This document shows positions 8,041 through 15,875 of a DNA stretch of 44,108 bases, piece after piece (the first letter of the stretch is position 1; each line of letters begins with the position of its first letter). A program made the translations under genes and the position numbers. The stretch is from an uncultured Ruminococcus sp. (lineage in GTDB: Bacteria > Bacillota > Clostridia > Oscillospirales > Ruminococcaceae), in assembly GCA_900539095.1 (NCBI GenBank), contig UQAR01000008.1, forward strand, positions 1-44,108, written 5' to 3'. A model generated the notes under the pieces. The model did not search any database. It had not been told where the DNA came from and saw only the letters and a list, made by a program, of their open reading frames with translations.

Positions 8041-8069
8041 TTGACAAATACTTCAAAGTGTGGCATAAT
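8041..8069 (+). promoter_or_regulatory. Promoter of the 8129 gene
   Basis: TTGACA (8041-8046), 17-base spacer, CATAAT (8064-8069). It diverges from the SDR promoter 50 bases to the left. Confidence 0.7.
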
Positions 8070-8128
8070 GTTAATATTAAATTAAAAAATAGAAAAAAAT
8101 TAAGCTCGAAAGTAGTGGGGGATAATTT

Positions 8129-8656
8129 ATGAGCAACTATCAAACGGGCAATATAAAGCTTGAAAAGCTCGCAAAAGAAAATTCAGCTTTTCAAAACTGT
8201 CAGCCTGATATGTCTGACGTAAACTTTGAGATAGGCAAAAGCAGCAGCACAGCTAAAATATTTGCCGCCATAGCAGCATTCGCATTGATATATGGCATAA
8301 GACTTTTTGCACGCCGCTACGTCGGAAACCCAAATGGTTCAATGTCTGTTGGAGATATCGTTTTTTGGTGCTTTATAGGCTTGGTGATCGTTCTTATAGT
8401 TGTGACAACGATCAAGGAAAATAATAGTCCGACTATCTCAGTTATGGGCAAAAAGCTGTTCTATGACGGAAACTGTTGGTCAAGCAATGAGATATCCCAT
8501 GTTAAATGCACAAAATGGTTTGAAAGGATCGAAGTATATTCGGCAGGCAAAAAAGTCCTGACTTTCCCATGGGAAAAGGATAACTCCGAGCTTTTTATAG
8601 CATGGGTGAAAAAGTGCGGAATAAGATTTGAAGATAAACGTATGCACTTATTCTGA
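8129..8656 (+). CDS. Hypothetical membrane protein with two transmembrane segments
   Basis: 175 residues, start chosen because GGGGGA lies seven bases before the ATG. A polar N-terminus (about 1-45) is followed by two hydrophobic segments (about 48-66 and 84-104) joined by a short basic loop. A C-terminal domain of about 70 residues follows, with the pattern of a PH-like or bPH membrane-associated fold (ISVMGKKLFYDGNCWSSNEI, then VKCTKWFERIEVYSAGKKVL). That fold assignment is only a guess. I do not recognise the family. The nucleotidyltransferase gene starts 36 bases downstream with its own ribosome binding site, so the two may be co-transcribed. Confidence 0.75.
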   Translation: MSNYQTGNIKLEKLAKENSAFQNCQPDMSDVNFEIGKSSSTAKIFAAIAAFALIYGIRLFARRYVGNPNGSMSVGDIVFWCFIGLVIVLIVVTTIKENNSPTISVMGKKLFYDGNCWSSNEISHVKCTKWFERIEVYSAGKKVLTFPWEKDNSELFIAWVKKCGIRFEDKRMHLF

Positions 8657-8692
8657 TAAAATATATAAATCAAGGAACAAGGAGATAATAAT

Positions 8693-9601
8693 ATGAGTTG
8701 TACCCTCTGTATACTTGCCGCAGGTCTTGGCAGCCGCTTTAAAGGCGGAATAAAACAGCTTGAGCCATTCGGCCCTAACGGTGAGATAATAATGGATTAT
8801 TCTATCTATGACGCTGTCGAGGCAGGCTTTGACAAAGTCGTTTTCATTATAAGAAAGGATATCCGTGAGGCTTTTGATAAAATGATAGGCGACCGTATCT
8901 CAAAATATGTGAAAGTCGATTACGTCTATCAGGAGCTTGACTGCCTCCCTGAGGGATATACCGTTCCAAAAGACCGTGTGAAACCATGGGGTCACGGTCA
9001 TGCAGTCTGCTGCTGCAAAGGCGTTATAAACGAGCCTTTCGCCGTCATCAACGCAGATGACTTTTACGGCAAAGAGGCTTTTGTAAAGCTCCACGATTTT
9101 CTCTGCTCACAGAAAGCCGACAGCGAAAAGCTGCACCTCGGCATGGCAGGCTTTATACTTAAAAATACCCTCAGCGACTTTGGTGCAGTAAACAGAGGCG
9201 TGTGCAAAGTCAGCGACGGTATGCTCACCGACGTTTTTGAAACATACAATATCCGCCGTGAAAATGACGGCAAGGTCTATTCAGGCAAGGAAGAAACTGC
9301 CGAGCTTGATGAGAACTGCTACGTTTCCATGAATATGTGGGCTTGTCCAAACGGCTTTGTGGACAAACTTAACGATATGTTCACCGATTTCATGAAGGAT
9401 AATAAAGACAGCCTGACAGCGGAATTTCTCCTCCCAGCCGGTATAGATACTATGATAAGTTCAGGCGAGGCGGACTGCCGACTTCTCGAAACTCACGACA
9501 AGTGGTTCGGCGTTACCTATAAAGAGGATAAACCTACCGTAAAGGCTGAAATTTCAAAGCTTATCGATTCAGGCGTCTATCCTGAAAAGCTTTGGAAATA
9601 A
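8693..9601 (+). CDS. NDP-sugar pyrophosphorylase-like nucleotidyltransferase
   Basis: 302 residues with the nucleotidyltransferase signature LAAGLGSRFKGGIKQLEPFG at residues 8-27: the GxGxR-GGxK loop that binds NTP, and a KQLEP lysine. A metal-binding NADDFYG motif is near 121. Enzymes of this kind join a nucleoside monophosphate to a sugar phosphate or to phosphocholine. The subfamily is common in Firmicutes and annotated only as nucleotidyltransferase; the substrate cannot be assigned. Length fits a catalytic domain plus a short C-terminal helical extension. An intrinsic terminator ends the transcript 32 bases later. Placement just before the O-acylation operon would fit cell-surface glycan synthesis (inference). 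Confidence 0.88.
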   Translation: MSCTLCILAAGLGSRFKGGIKQLEPFGPNGEIIMDYSIYDAVEAGFDKVVFIIRKDIREAFDKMIGDRISKYVKVDYVYQELDCLPEGYTVPKDRVKPWGHGHAVCCCKGVINEPFAVINADDFYGKEAFVKLHDFLCSQKADSEKLHLGMAGFILKNTLSDFGAVNRGVCKVSDGMLTDVFETYNIRRENDGKVYSGKEETAELDENCYVSMNMWACPNGFVDKLNDMFTDFMKDNKDSLTAEFLLPAGIDTMISSGEADCRLLETHDKWFGVTYKEDKPTVKAEISKLIDSGVYPEKLWK

Positions 9602-9633
9602 CACAAATAAAACAGCATAATGTGTCAATAATA

Positions 9634-9665
9634 AGTCGGGCGGACAAAATCCCCCGACTGTTTTT
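9634..9665 (+). terminator. Terminator after the nucleotidyltransferase gene
   Basis: Stem AGTCGGG/CCCGACT followed by GTTTTTGT, 32 bases after the stop codon. Confidence 0.8.
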
Positions 9666-9715
9666 GTGCCTGTTTGTTAAAAGTGAAGAAAATCCTTAAT
9701 TCGACAAAAAAGCAC

Positions 9716-9751
9716 TTGAAAAAGACTGTAAAATGTGTTATGATAGTCTTT
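9716..9751 (+). promoter_or_regulatory. Promoter of the surface O-acylation operon, with inverted repeat
   Basis: TTGAAA (9716-9721), 17-base spacer, TATGAT (9739-9744). A 7-bp inverted repeat AAAGACT (9721-9727) / AGTCTTT (9745-9751) frames the spacer and -10 box, a possible regulator site. The first gene starts at 9793. Confidence 0.65.
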
Positions 9752-9792
9752 GAAATGGATCAGTAAGCCTACGGATCAGGAGAGGAAATATA

Positions 9793-10632
9793 ATGGAGAG
9801 CCGAAACGGTAATAATATAAGGAATATAAGAAAAAAAAGAGCCGCCGCACAGCAAAGCATAGTGTCATTGAGCTGCCTTGCCTGTTTGGTATTCGCAGTG
9901 ATATGGGGCTTTCATGCAGGCAGCACTAAAAATCAGCCTGTAGAGGTAAAGAAAATGACAGCCTCTTCAAGCTCTGTCGCAGTGAGCGACAGTTCAGAAA
10001 ATAAATCCGACAGCTCTTCTCTGACCGAAAGCGTTTCAGATGAAAGCGTTGCCGACCACGTTACCGCAGACGACCTTTCCGACGCAGTTTTCATAGGCGA
10101 CTCCAGAACCGTGGGTCTGCAAAACAACTGCGATAAGCCAAAGGCGACTTTCCTGTGTGCAGTGGGTATGCATATCGATACCGTTATGACCGACGCAAAC
10201 ATCACCCTTTCAAACGGCAATGCAGGAACTGTTATCGACGCATTGGGCGAAAGACAGTATGGCAGGATATATATAAATCTCGGCACAAACGAGCTTGGCT
10301 GGCCTTATATAGATACCTTCAAGGATTGTTATACCCAGCTTATCACAAAAATACAGGAAATACAGCCTGACGCCGTTATATATGCAGAATCTATCCTCCC
10401 TGTAACAGCGTCAAGAAGTTTGCAGGGCGACGCTATAAACAATACCAACGTTGCCACATTCAATCAGGCAATCTCCGAGGTGGCACAGCAGACCGGAATA
10501 AACTATCTTGACTGTACCTCCGCCGTGGCAGGTGCAGACGGAACGCTCCCTGAAGAGGCGTCCTCCGACGGAATACACCTTATGGGCGAATATTGCGATA
10601 AATGGCTTGAATATATAATCGACAACACATAA
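9793..10632 (+). CDS. Membrane-anchored SGNH/GDSL hydrolase of the O-acylation operon
   Basis: 279 residues. An Arg/Lys-rich cytoplasmic start and one membrane segment (about 23-41) are followed by a Ser-rich linker (about 50-85). A SGNH hydrolase domain comes next, with block I AVFIGDSRTVG carrying the nucleophilic Ser, an Asn in INLGTNELGW (block III) and the Asp-His pair in DGIHLMGEYC (block V). All catalytic positions are present. Such proteins remove or transfer acyl (often acetyl) groups from surface glycans; the membrane anchor places the domain outside the cell. It is the first gene of a four-gene unit with a DUF4358 lipoprotein, an MBOAT acyltransferase and a DHHW protein. I infer that it works with the MBOAT in decorating a cell-wall polysaccharide. 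RBS AGGAGAGG is eight bases upstream. Confidence 0.88.
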   Translation: MESRNGNNIRNIRKKRAAAQQSIVSLSCLACLVFAVIWGFHAGSTKNQPVEVKKMTASSSSVAVSDSSENKSDSSSLTESVSDESVADHVTADDLSDAVFIGDSRTVGLQNNCDKPKATFLCAVGMHIDTVMTDANITLSNGNAGTVIDALGERQYGRIYINLGTNELGWPYIDTFKDCYTQLITKIQEIQPDAVIYAESILPVTASRSLQGDAINNTNVATFNQAISEVAQQTGINYLDCTSAVAGADGTLPEEASSDGIHLMGEYCDKWLEYIIDNT

Positions 10633-10648
10633 GAAAGGAAAGAAAATT

Positions 10649-11161
10649 ATGAAAACAAAAAAGATAATTTGTACTCTCATGGCAGTTATGTGCATTGGCA
10701 CAGCAGCATTGGCAGGCTGCGGCTCAGATAACAACAGCACCGCAAGCTCTGAAAATTCAGCAGCTGCCGCACAGACAAATGAAAGCGTTGACGTTGCCGC
10801 AGTTGCAGACAAGCTCAAGGACGGCATAGAGTTCAAGGACGAACTTGCAGAACTTGACGAGGCAAAGATAGAAAAGATAATCGGCATCTCAGCTGACAGC
10901 TATACAAAGGGCAAAGTCTATGTAAGCTCCTCAGGCGGAACAGCCGAAGAGATAGACTGCTTTGAGGCAAAGGACGCCGACAGTGCCAAAACTATCGCCG
11001 ATACCCTTACCGCAAGAGTTGACAGCCAGAAAAAGGTTTTTGAAAACTATGTCCCTGAGGAAATGACAAAGCTTAAAGACCCTGTTCTTGTAACAAAGGG
11101 CAATTATGTTTACCTCTGTCTTTCAAACGACAACGATAAAGCAAAAGAGATAATAGGCTAG
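10649..11161 (+). CDS. DUF4358 family lipoprotein
   Basis: 170 residues. Signal peptide with lipobox LAGC (Cys about 25), a Ser/Ala/Asn linker to about residue 50, then a compact domain with the pattern of DUF4358 (DKLKDGIEFKDELAEL, later a CFEAKDADSAKTIADTL helix and a closing KGNYVYLCLSND strand). DUF4358 proteins are lipid-anchored, have no known activity and are common in clostridia beside MBOAT and SGNH genes. The start is 16 bases after the preceding stop, with AAGGAAAG before the ATG. Likely a surface accessory of the same acylation unit; that role is inferred only from position. Confidence 0.8.
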   Translation: MKTKKIICTLMAVMCIGTAALAGCGSDNNSTASSENSAAAAQTNESVDVAAVADKLKDGIEFKDELAELDEAKIEKIIGISADSYTKGKVYVSSSGGTAEEIDCFEAKDADSAKTIADTLTARVDSQKKVFENYVPEEMTKLKDPVLVTKGNYVYLCLSNDNDKAKEIIG

Positions 11162-11174
11162 GAGTAATAAGTAT

Positions 11175-12590
11175 ATGCTTTTTTCAAGTACAACATTTTT
11201 GTTCGCTTTCCTGCCTATTGTACTGATAACGTATTATATCGTCCCACGCATAACACGCAATCTGGTGCTGTTTATTTTCAGCCTTGTGTTTTACGCATGG
11301 GGCGAACCTGTTTATATAGTGCTCATGATAGCCTCCACAATAGTGGCGTATGTAACAGGACTATTGGCAGACAAACAGCGTAAAAACGCAAAAAAATACA
11401 CTCCCCTCATTGCAATGATAGCAGCGGTGGTGTGGAATATAGGACTTCTTCTGTTTTTCAAGTATACCGACTTTTTTATCGGTGCAGCTAACAGCATTTT
11501 CGGCACGCAGATAAAAACGCTGGGACTTGCCCTACCTATCGGTATCTCATTCTACAGCTTTCAGACCCTTTCCTACGTTATCGACGTTTATAAAGGCGAA
11601 GTAAGAAGTCAGAAAAACTTCCTTGACCTTGCCACCTATGTGGCACTTTTCCCACAGCTTATCGCAGGTCCTATCGTAAGATACATCGACGTTGCGGAAC
11701 AGCTCAAAAAGCGTAACGAGAGCATAGAGCATTTTGCACAGGGCGTGTGGAGATTTTCCATAGGTCTTGGCAAAAAGGTCATTCTCGCCAACAGTATCGG
11801 CGAGCTTTTCGACACTGTTTCAAGATCATCACAGTCCGAACTCAGCGTCGCCGCAAGCTGGCTTGGCATAATAGCCTATACATTCCAAATATACTTTGAC
11901 TTCTCAGGCTATTCCGATATGGCGATAGGTCTTGGCAAAATGTTCGGCTTTGACTTCCTTGAAAACTTCAACTATCCTTATATCTCCACCTCTATCACAG
12001 ATTTCTGGAGACGCTGGCATATGTCCCTTTCAAGCTGGTTCAGAGATTACGTCTATATCCCTCTTGGCGGCAACCGCAAGGGCAAAGCAAGACAGTGCCT
12101 TAACATCATGATAGTATGGTTTCTCACAGGCTTTTGGCACGGTGCAAACTGGAACTTCATGCTCTGGGGCGTGTATTTCGGCGTGATACTCCTCTGCGAA
12201 AAGCTTTTCCTTGGCAAAGCCCTCAAAAAGATACCTGCATTTTTCCAGCATATCTACGCACTTCTCTTTATAGTCATAGGCTGGGGCATCTTCTCCTATG
12301 AGGACTTCGGCAAGCTTACACAGAACTTCAAGAATATGTTCGGTGCAGGCGGACTTCCGCTTATGAACCACCAAACTGTTTTCTGGCTCGCTCAGTATGC
12401 AGTCACATTGGTGATACTGGTCATCGCCTCAACGCAGCTCCCGAAAAAGCTTTGCCTGAAACTTCAAATCAAGTGCCCTGAAATATGCGGCTGTATACTC
12501 AAACCGCTCTGTACATTGGCACTTCTCGCAGTTTCCACCGCTTATCTCGCAGGCAATTCATTCAATCCTTTCCTGTATTTCAGATTTTAA
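11175..12590 (+). CDS. MBOAT family O-acyltransferase (AlgI/DltB-like)
   Basis: 471 residues, about ten hydrophobic segments throughout. Membrane-bound O-acyltransferase hallmarks are present: DFWRRWHMSLSSWFRDYVYIPLGG near 275-298 and the catalytic His in FWHGANWNF near 320. These enzymes pass an acyl group, usually acetyl, from an intracellular donor through the membrane to an extracellular glycan, working with SGNH-type partners. The gene begins 14 bases after the DUF4358 gene and is followed 15 bases later by the DHHW gene. The order matches the alginate-type acetylation pairs (AlgI with AlgJ/AlgX), although no alginate genes are seen. Length and motifs are complete, so an active enzyme is expected; the glycan it modifies is not known. 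Confidence 0.94.
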   Translation: MLFSSTTFLFAFLPIVLITYYIVPRITRNLVLFIFSLVFYAWGEPVYIVLMIASTIVAYVTGLLADKQRKNAKKYTPLIAMIAAVVWNIGLLLFFKYTDFFIGAANSIFGTQIKTLGLALPIGISFYSFQTLSYVIDVYKGEVRSQKNFLDLATYVALFPQLIAGPIVRYIDVAEQLKKRNESIEHFAQGVWRFSIGLGKKVILANSIGELFDTVSRSSQSELSVAASWLGIIAYTFQIYFDFSGYSDMAIGLGKMFGFDFLENFNYPYISTSITDFWRRWHMSLSSWFRDYVYIPLGGNRKGKARQCLNIMIVWFLTGFWHGANWNFMLWGVYFGVILLCEKLFLGKALKKIPAFFQHIYALLFIVIGWGIFSYEDFGKLTQNFKNMFGAGGLPLMNHQTVFWLAQYAVTLVILVIASTQLPKKLCLKLQIKCPEICGCILKPLCTLALLAVSTAYLAGNSFNPFLYFRF

Positions 12591-12605
12591 AGGAGGACGG
12601 CAGAT

Positions 12606-13739
12606 ATGAAAAAACAACTAAAAAACTATGTCATGATAGTGTGCTTTCTGCTGTTCATATTCGGCTTTGCAGTGGCAAGCTTTATTTCCGAGGACCGTGA
12701 GTTCTCCGAAAATGAGAACCGCTACCTACAACAAGCCCCTGAGTTTTCCTGGAAAAAGCTGAAAAGCGGGGAGTTCACTTCCGATATCGAAAGCTATATG
12801 TCCGATCAGATATTCCTAAAAGACCAGCTTGTGAGCCTTAAAACCGCCACCGACCGCACACTTCTCAAAAGCTATCAAAACGGTGTCTATTTCGGCAAAG
12901 ACGGCTATTATCTTCAGGACTATCAGGAAAACAGACCCCTTATTGAAAAAAACATCAGCTGCCTGAACGATTTTGCCGACAGCCTTGATGACTCCGTTGA
13001 CGTAAGCTTTCTTCTCGTGCCGAACGCCGTTTCCGTCATGTCAGACAAGCTGCCGGCAGTCACACAGACCGACGATCAGCTTGAAAGCGAAAAGTATATA
13101 AGCTCTATCCTCAGCAGCAGGATAAATCTCTGTTTCCCATATGAGCAGCTTAAAGACGCCTCAGCCTCCACACAGGTCTTTTATAAGACCGACCACCACT
13201 GGACAGCCGAGGGTGCAAAAATAGGCTTTGACGCACTTATGACCGCCATGAACGAAGATATCCCACAGGTCTCCTACAATGTCGAAACAGTCAAGGACTT
13301 CCATGGCACGCTCTATTCCAAAGCCCCTTCTGACTTTTCCGCCGCTGATGAGATGCACTTCTACACAAACCCTGACAATAACGTAACGGTAGATTACGTC
13401 GAGGAAAACAAGCAGACAAACACCCTTTTTGACGATTCATTCAAGACCAAAAAGGATAAATACTCCACATTCATGGGCGGAAATTTTGCCCTCACAGAAA
13501 TAGAAACAAACGGCGAAAGCGACGAACACGTCCTTATTATAAAAGATAGCTATGCAAACACCGTCATGCCGTTCTTTGCCGACAAGTATAAGCACATCAC
13601 AATGATAGATATGCGTTATTACCACATCATGGATAAAACAGTCAGCGAGTATGTAAAAGGCAACGGCATAACAAAGGTCATTTTTCTTTATAATATGGAC
13701 TTTGTGAACTCCGACAACAACTTCATCTGGCTTGAATAA
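12606..13739 (+). CDS. DHHW family protein (AlgJ/AlgX-like SGNH partner of the MBOAT)
   Basis: 377 residues. One N-terminal membrane segment (about 8-27) anchors an outside domain. The name-giving DHHW motif is in YKTDHHWTAEGA near residue 200, and the nucleophile region LIIKDSYANTVMPFF is near 305, both matching the AlgJ/AlgX/DHHW SGNH-like fold. In alginate acetylation AlgJ and AlgX transfer the acetyl group received from AlgI onto the polymer. By analogy this protein completes the export of acyl groups from the MBOAT just upstream. GGAGG lies eight bases before the ATG. A short inverted repeat with T-rich tail at 13752-13783 follows and may terminate the unit. Confidence 0.9.
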   Translation: MKKQLKNYVMIVCFLLFIFGFAVASFISEDREFSENENRYLQQAPEFSWKKLKSGEFTSDIESYMSDQIFLKDQLVSLKTATDRTLLKSYQNGVYFGKDGYYLQDYQENRPLIEKNISCLNDFADSLDDSVDVSFLLVPNAVSVMSDKLPAVTQTDDQLESEKYISSILSSRINLCFPYEQLKDASASTQVFYKTDHHWTAEGAKIGFDALMTAMNEDIPQVSYNVETVKDFHGTLYSKAPSDFSAADEMHFYTNPDNNVTVDYVEENKQTNTLFDDSFKTKKDKYSTFMGGNFALTEIETNGESDEHVLIIKDSYANTVMPFFADKYKHITMIDMRYYHIMDKTVSEYVKGNGITKVIFLYNMDFVNSDNNFIWLE

Positions 13740-13751
13740 CTCAGCAGCAAT

Positions 13752-13783
13752 TAGGGGCGGCCATTGGTCGCCCGCTATTTTTA
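13752..13783 (+). repeat. REP-like palindrome, possibly used as terminator
   Basis: Arms GGGCGGCC and GGTCGCCC around ATT, preceded by TTAGG and followed by GCTATTTTTAT. It belongs to the short palindrome family found across the right two thirds of the window, and its T-run makes it a plausible terminator for the DHHW gene. Confidence 0.7.
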
Positions 13784-13834
13784 TCACACCCATATATAAC
13801 GTCAACGTCAAACCCACAGAAAGAAGGACATAAA

Positions 13835-14257
13835 ATGACACTTACCCCATACAAAAGAAAAGCCTTTTATTATGAAACAGACCGCATGGATATTATCCAC
13901 CATTCCAACTACGTCCGCTGGCTTGAAGAGGCACGAGTTGACCTTATGGAGCAGCTTGGCTGCCCATTCCACGAGATAGAGGCAAGAGGGATAGTTTCCC
14001 CAGTGCTCTCAGTTGAAACACACTACAAGTATCCAGTACGTTTCGGCGACGAGTTCGAGGTACGCTGCAAGCTAACAGCCTTCAACGGCTGTGCCTACGA
14101 GCTAGACTACGAAGTCTTTGACCTCACCACACAAAAAACAGCCTGCCTTGCCCATACCTCCCACTGCTTTACCACAGCGGACCTTAAACCGGTCAGACTG
14201 AAAAAAAAATTCCCCGATATCTACGAGAAATTTCAGCTTGCATATGAAAACAAATAA
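13835..14257 (+). CDS. Acyl-CoA thioesterase, YbgC/FadM hotdog-fold family
   Basis: 140 residues, the normal size for a single hotdog domain. The signature ETDRMDIIHHSNYVRWLEEAR at the N-terminus has the catalytic Asp of the 4-hydroxybenzoyl-CoA thioesterase group followed by the HxNY helix. Members hydrolyse short or aromatic acyl-CoA thioesters in the cytoplasm. The physiological substrate is not clear. The C-terminus (LKKKFPDIYEKFQ) is basic and ordinary. The gene has AAGAAGGA before the start and a strong terminator right after, so it may be transcribed alone; no promoter stands out in the 95-base gap, which holds one palindromic repeat. Confidence 0.9.
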   Translation: MTLTPYKRKAFYYETDRMDIIHHSNYVRWLEEARVDLMEQLGCPFHEIEARGIVSPVLSVETHYKYPVRFGDEFEVRCKLTAFNGCAYELDYEVFDLTTQKTACLAHTSHCFTTADLKPVRLKKKFPDIYEKFQLAYENK

Positions 14258-14260
14258 AAA

Positions 14261-14302
14261 AGCGTACAGCTCCTGAGTGTTCTCCTCAGGAGCTGTGCTT
14301 TT
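14261..14302. terminator. Bidirectional terminator between thioesterase and DUF1284 genes
   Basis: Perfect 12-bp stem ACAGCTCCTGAG (14266-14277) / CTCAGGAGCTGT (14285-14296). The plus side is followed by GCTTTTGT and the minus side by ACGCTTTTTT, so it can end both convergent transcripts. Confidence 0.88.
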
Positions 14303-14328
14303 GTGTAAAAAATGACAGACGTGACCTG

Positions 14329-14760
14329 TCACGAAGAAAGCAATTCATCAACGCCCTCACGCCACTTTTCAAAGCTGCATAACCCAAGCTTTGCCCAGCG
14401 ACATTCCGAGCACAGTATATCAAATGCCTTTTTATCCATTTTGTTTCTCAGCCGCAAAAGTGCATTGCGGTAATTCTCCACTGACTGACGATCTATCTCC
14501 GCCAGTCTGCAAACCTCGCTGTCCTTCTGAGCCACCGTTCCGCCGCAGCCGTCAAGCAAGCAGCCGTCCTCCGTCCTGTTAGGGCAATGTTCGCATATCA
14601 TATCTCCGCCGCATATAAGCTGCACCGCCGTGTCCTCAGCCTCGAGCCTGTCTTTCACAGACTGCATATTCACCGAGAAACCGTCGCTGTAGCCTTTTCC
14701 CTGAAAAAGCGGCAAACAAAGCAGGTGATGAAACCTAAGCTTAGGCTCTCTTGTAAGCAT
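14329..14760 (-). CDS. DUF1284 domain protein, cysteine-rich
   Basis: About 143 residues from the ATG at 14760 (an in-frame TTG lies 18 bases earlier). The N-terminus RFHHLLCLPLFQGKGYSDGF is the DUF1284 signature. Cysteines follow in ICGGDMICEHCPN, GCLLDGCGG, SEVCRL, LCSECRW and GLCSF, suggesting a metal or Fe-S site, although none is proven for the family. It overlaps the end of bioY by 20 bases and has no good Shine-Dalgarno of its own, so translation is probably coupled to bioY and both share the BirA-controlled promoter. Whether the protein has anything to do with biotin is unknown. Confidence 0.8.
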   Translation of the reverse strand: MLTREPKLRFHHLLCLPLFQGKGYSDGFSVNMQSVKDRLEAEDTAVQLICGGDMICEHCPNRTEDGCLLDGCGGTVAQKDSEVCRLAEIDRQSVENYRNALLRLRNKMDKKAFDILCSECRWAKLGLCSFEKWREGVDELLSS

Positions 14761-15316
14761 AGCAGCCGGTCTTTGCAAGTCTGCTTACAAGCTCGATGCT
14801 TATAAGGTAAGCAGCAACAACAGAGATAACGTCCTTTACAAGATAAGGAACTGATACAAGAAGAATAGACTTGCCGATAGAAATATTAGCAACGATAGCG
14901 TACTGGATAGCACCGAGCAGGTGGTCGCAAGCAAGACCTGCAATACCTAAAACGATAGCGATGATCTTACCGGTTACCTTGTTTGAGCAGAACTTAGCAC
15001 CCAGACCGCAAAGAAGAGCCATAACGATAAATCCATATATAAATCCGCCGGTGTAACCCACAATAACAGAGAAACCGCCTGACCAGCCAGCGAATACAGG
15101 CACGCCTATAGCACCAAGCAGACCGTATACCAGTGCAGAGACCGCACCGCCCTTCCAGCCAAGAAAATATCCTGCCAGAGCCACAGCGAAAGTTTGGAGC
15201 GTAACAGGAACGTGAGTAGGCAGCGGAATAGTTATCTGCGAAAGTACAGCGATTATAGCCGTCATCAGACCGATACCGACTATTTGTTTAGTTGTGTTTT
15301 TAGCATTGTTGTTCAT
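14741..15316 (-). CDS. bioY: Biotin transporter substrate-binding component BioY
   Basis: 191 residues, six hydrophobic segments. The BioY pattern is clear: ITIPLPTHVPVTLQTFAVAL near the N-terminus, LGWKGGAVSALVYGLLGAIGVPVFAG with the conserved loop, the central GGFSVIVGYTGGFIYGF, and ACDHLLGAIQYAI near the end. BioY is the S component of an energy-coupling-factor transporter that imports biotin; it can use shared EcfA/EcfT subunits, which are not in this window. No bio synthesis gene is adjacent, so biotin is probably scavenged. A BirA-type operator overlaps its promoter. The start has AAGGA upstream, with longer than ideal spacing. Confidence 0.96.
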   Translation of the reverse strand: MNNNAKNTTKQIVGIGLMTAIIAVLSQITIPLPTHVPVTLQTFAVALAGYFLGWKGGAVSALVYGLLGAIGVPVFAGWSGGFSVIVGYTGGFIYGFIVMALLCGLGAKFCSNKVTGKIIAIVLGIAGLACDHLLGAIQYAIVANISIGKSILLVSVPYLVKDVISVVAAYLISIELVSRLAKTGCYAYKRA

Positions 15317-15355
15317 TGATAAATCTGTCCTTTACATTTTATTTTGACAATTAAT

Positions 15356-15410
15356 ATTGTATCACATACGCACCCGATTGTCAACCTAAAATGTTTATTT
15401 TGGTATACAA
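15356..15410 (-). promoter_or_regulatory. bioY promoter with BirA operator
   Basis: Minus-strand TTGACA (15379-15384) and TACAAT (15356-15361) with a 17-base spacer form the promoter. The inverted repeat TTGTATACC-N15-GGTTGACAA (15378-15410) matches the Firmicute BirA biotin-repressor box, two half sites with a 14-16 base gap, and its proximal half overlaps the -35 box. Biotin-loaded BirA is expected to block transcription here. The birA gene itself is not in the window. Confidence 0.88.
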
Positions 15411-15534
15411 TTATATTATATCGGTAGACGATATTTTATACAAAATCAATAACGAACAGCGAAACCACGATATTTTTCGTGGTTTATCCACAAATCTACC
15501 GTTTGTGCGTTGTTGCCCACTAAACAACAAATCT

Positions 15535-15558
15535 GTAGGGGCGAACACCGTTCGCCCG
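15535..15558. repeat. REP-like palindrome
   Basis: GTAGG followed by arms GGCGAAC/GTTCGCC, in the left-facing orientation (GTAGGGG end on the left). Confidence 0.75.
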
Positions 15559-15609
15559 TCGAAGAAAGAAACCCACTTCAGCAACCAAAAAAATCTTGCC
15601 CACCGCATC

Positions 15610-15823
15610 TGTAGGGGACGACGCCCTCGGCGTCCCGATATTTCTCGCCCGTTGAATTAACGGAGAATATCACAATGATGTACCCCGAATAATTCGGCAT
15701 CATGGGTGTGACAATTACAGCGTTGTCCCTCCATTCGGCAACCGAAAAAAATTCCAACATCAAAGATACAACAACCACGTCAATACCCCTCCGAACGGGA
15801 CGCCGAGGGCGTCGTCCCCTACA
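15610..15823. repeat. 214-bp MITE-like segment with 28-bp terminal inverted repeats
   Basis: The left end (15610-15637) and right end (15796-15823) are exact inverted copies over 28 bases, starting TGTAGGGGACGACGCC. Each end is also an imperfect hairpin on its own. The 158-base interior has no reading frame. The left part of the segment is repeated at 21616-21700 without the right end. It is either a small nonautonomous element or a pair of REP units in a BIME-like arrangement. Confidence 0.75.
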
Positions 15824-15851
15824 TTTTAGAATTTACAATAAATCCTGAGCA

Positions 15852-15875
15852 CGGGCGACCTCAGGTCGCCCCTAC
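15852..15875. repeat. REP-like palindrome (GACC type)
   Basis: Arms GGGCGACC/GGTCGCCC around TCA, with the CCTAC cap on the right. Confidence 0.75.

Noticed and set aside
15391..15660. 89-codon plus-strand frame in the repeat island
   Set aside because: Crosses REP-like palindromes and has no ribosome binding site; probably chance.
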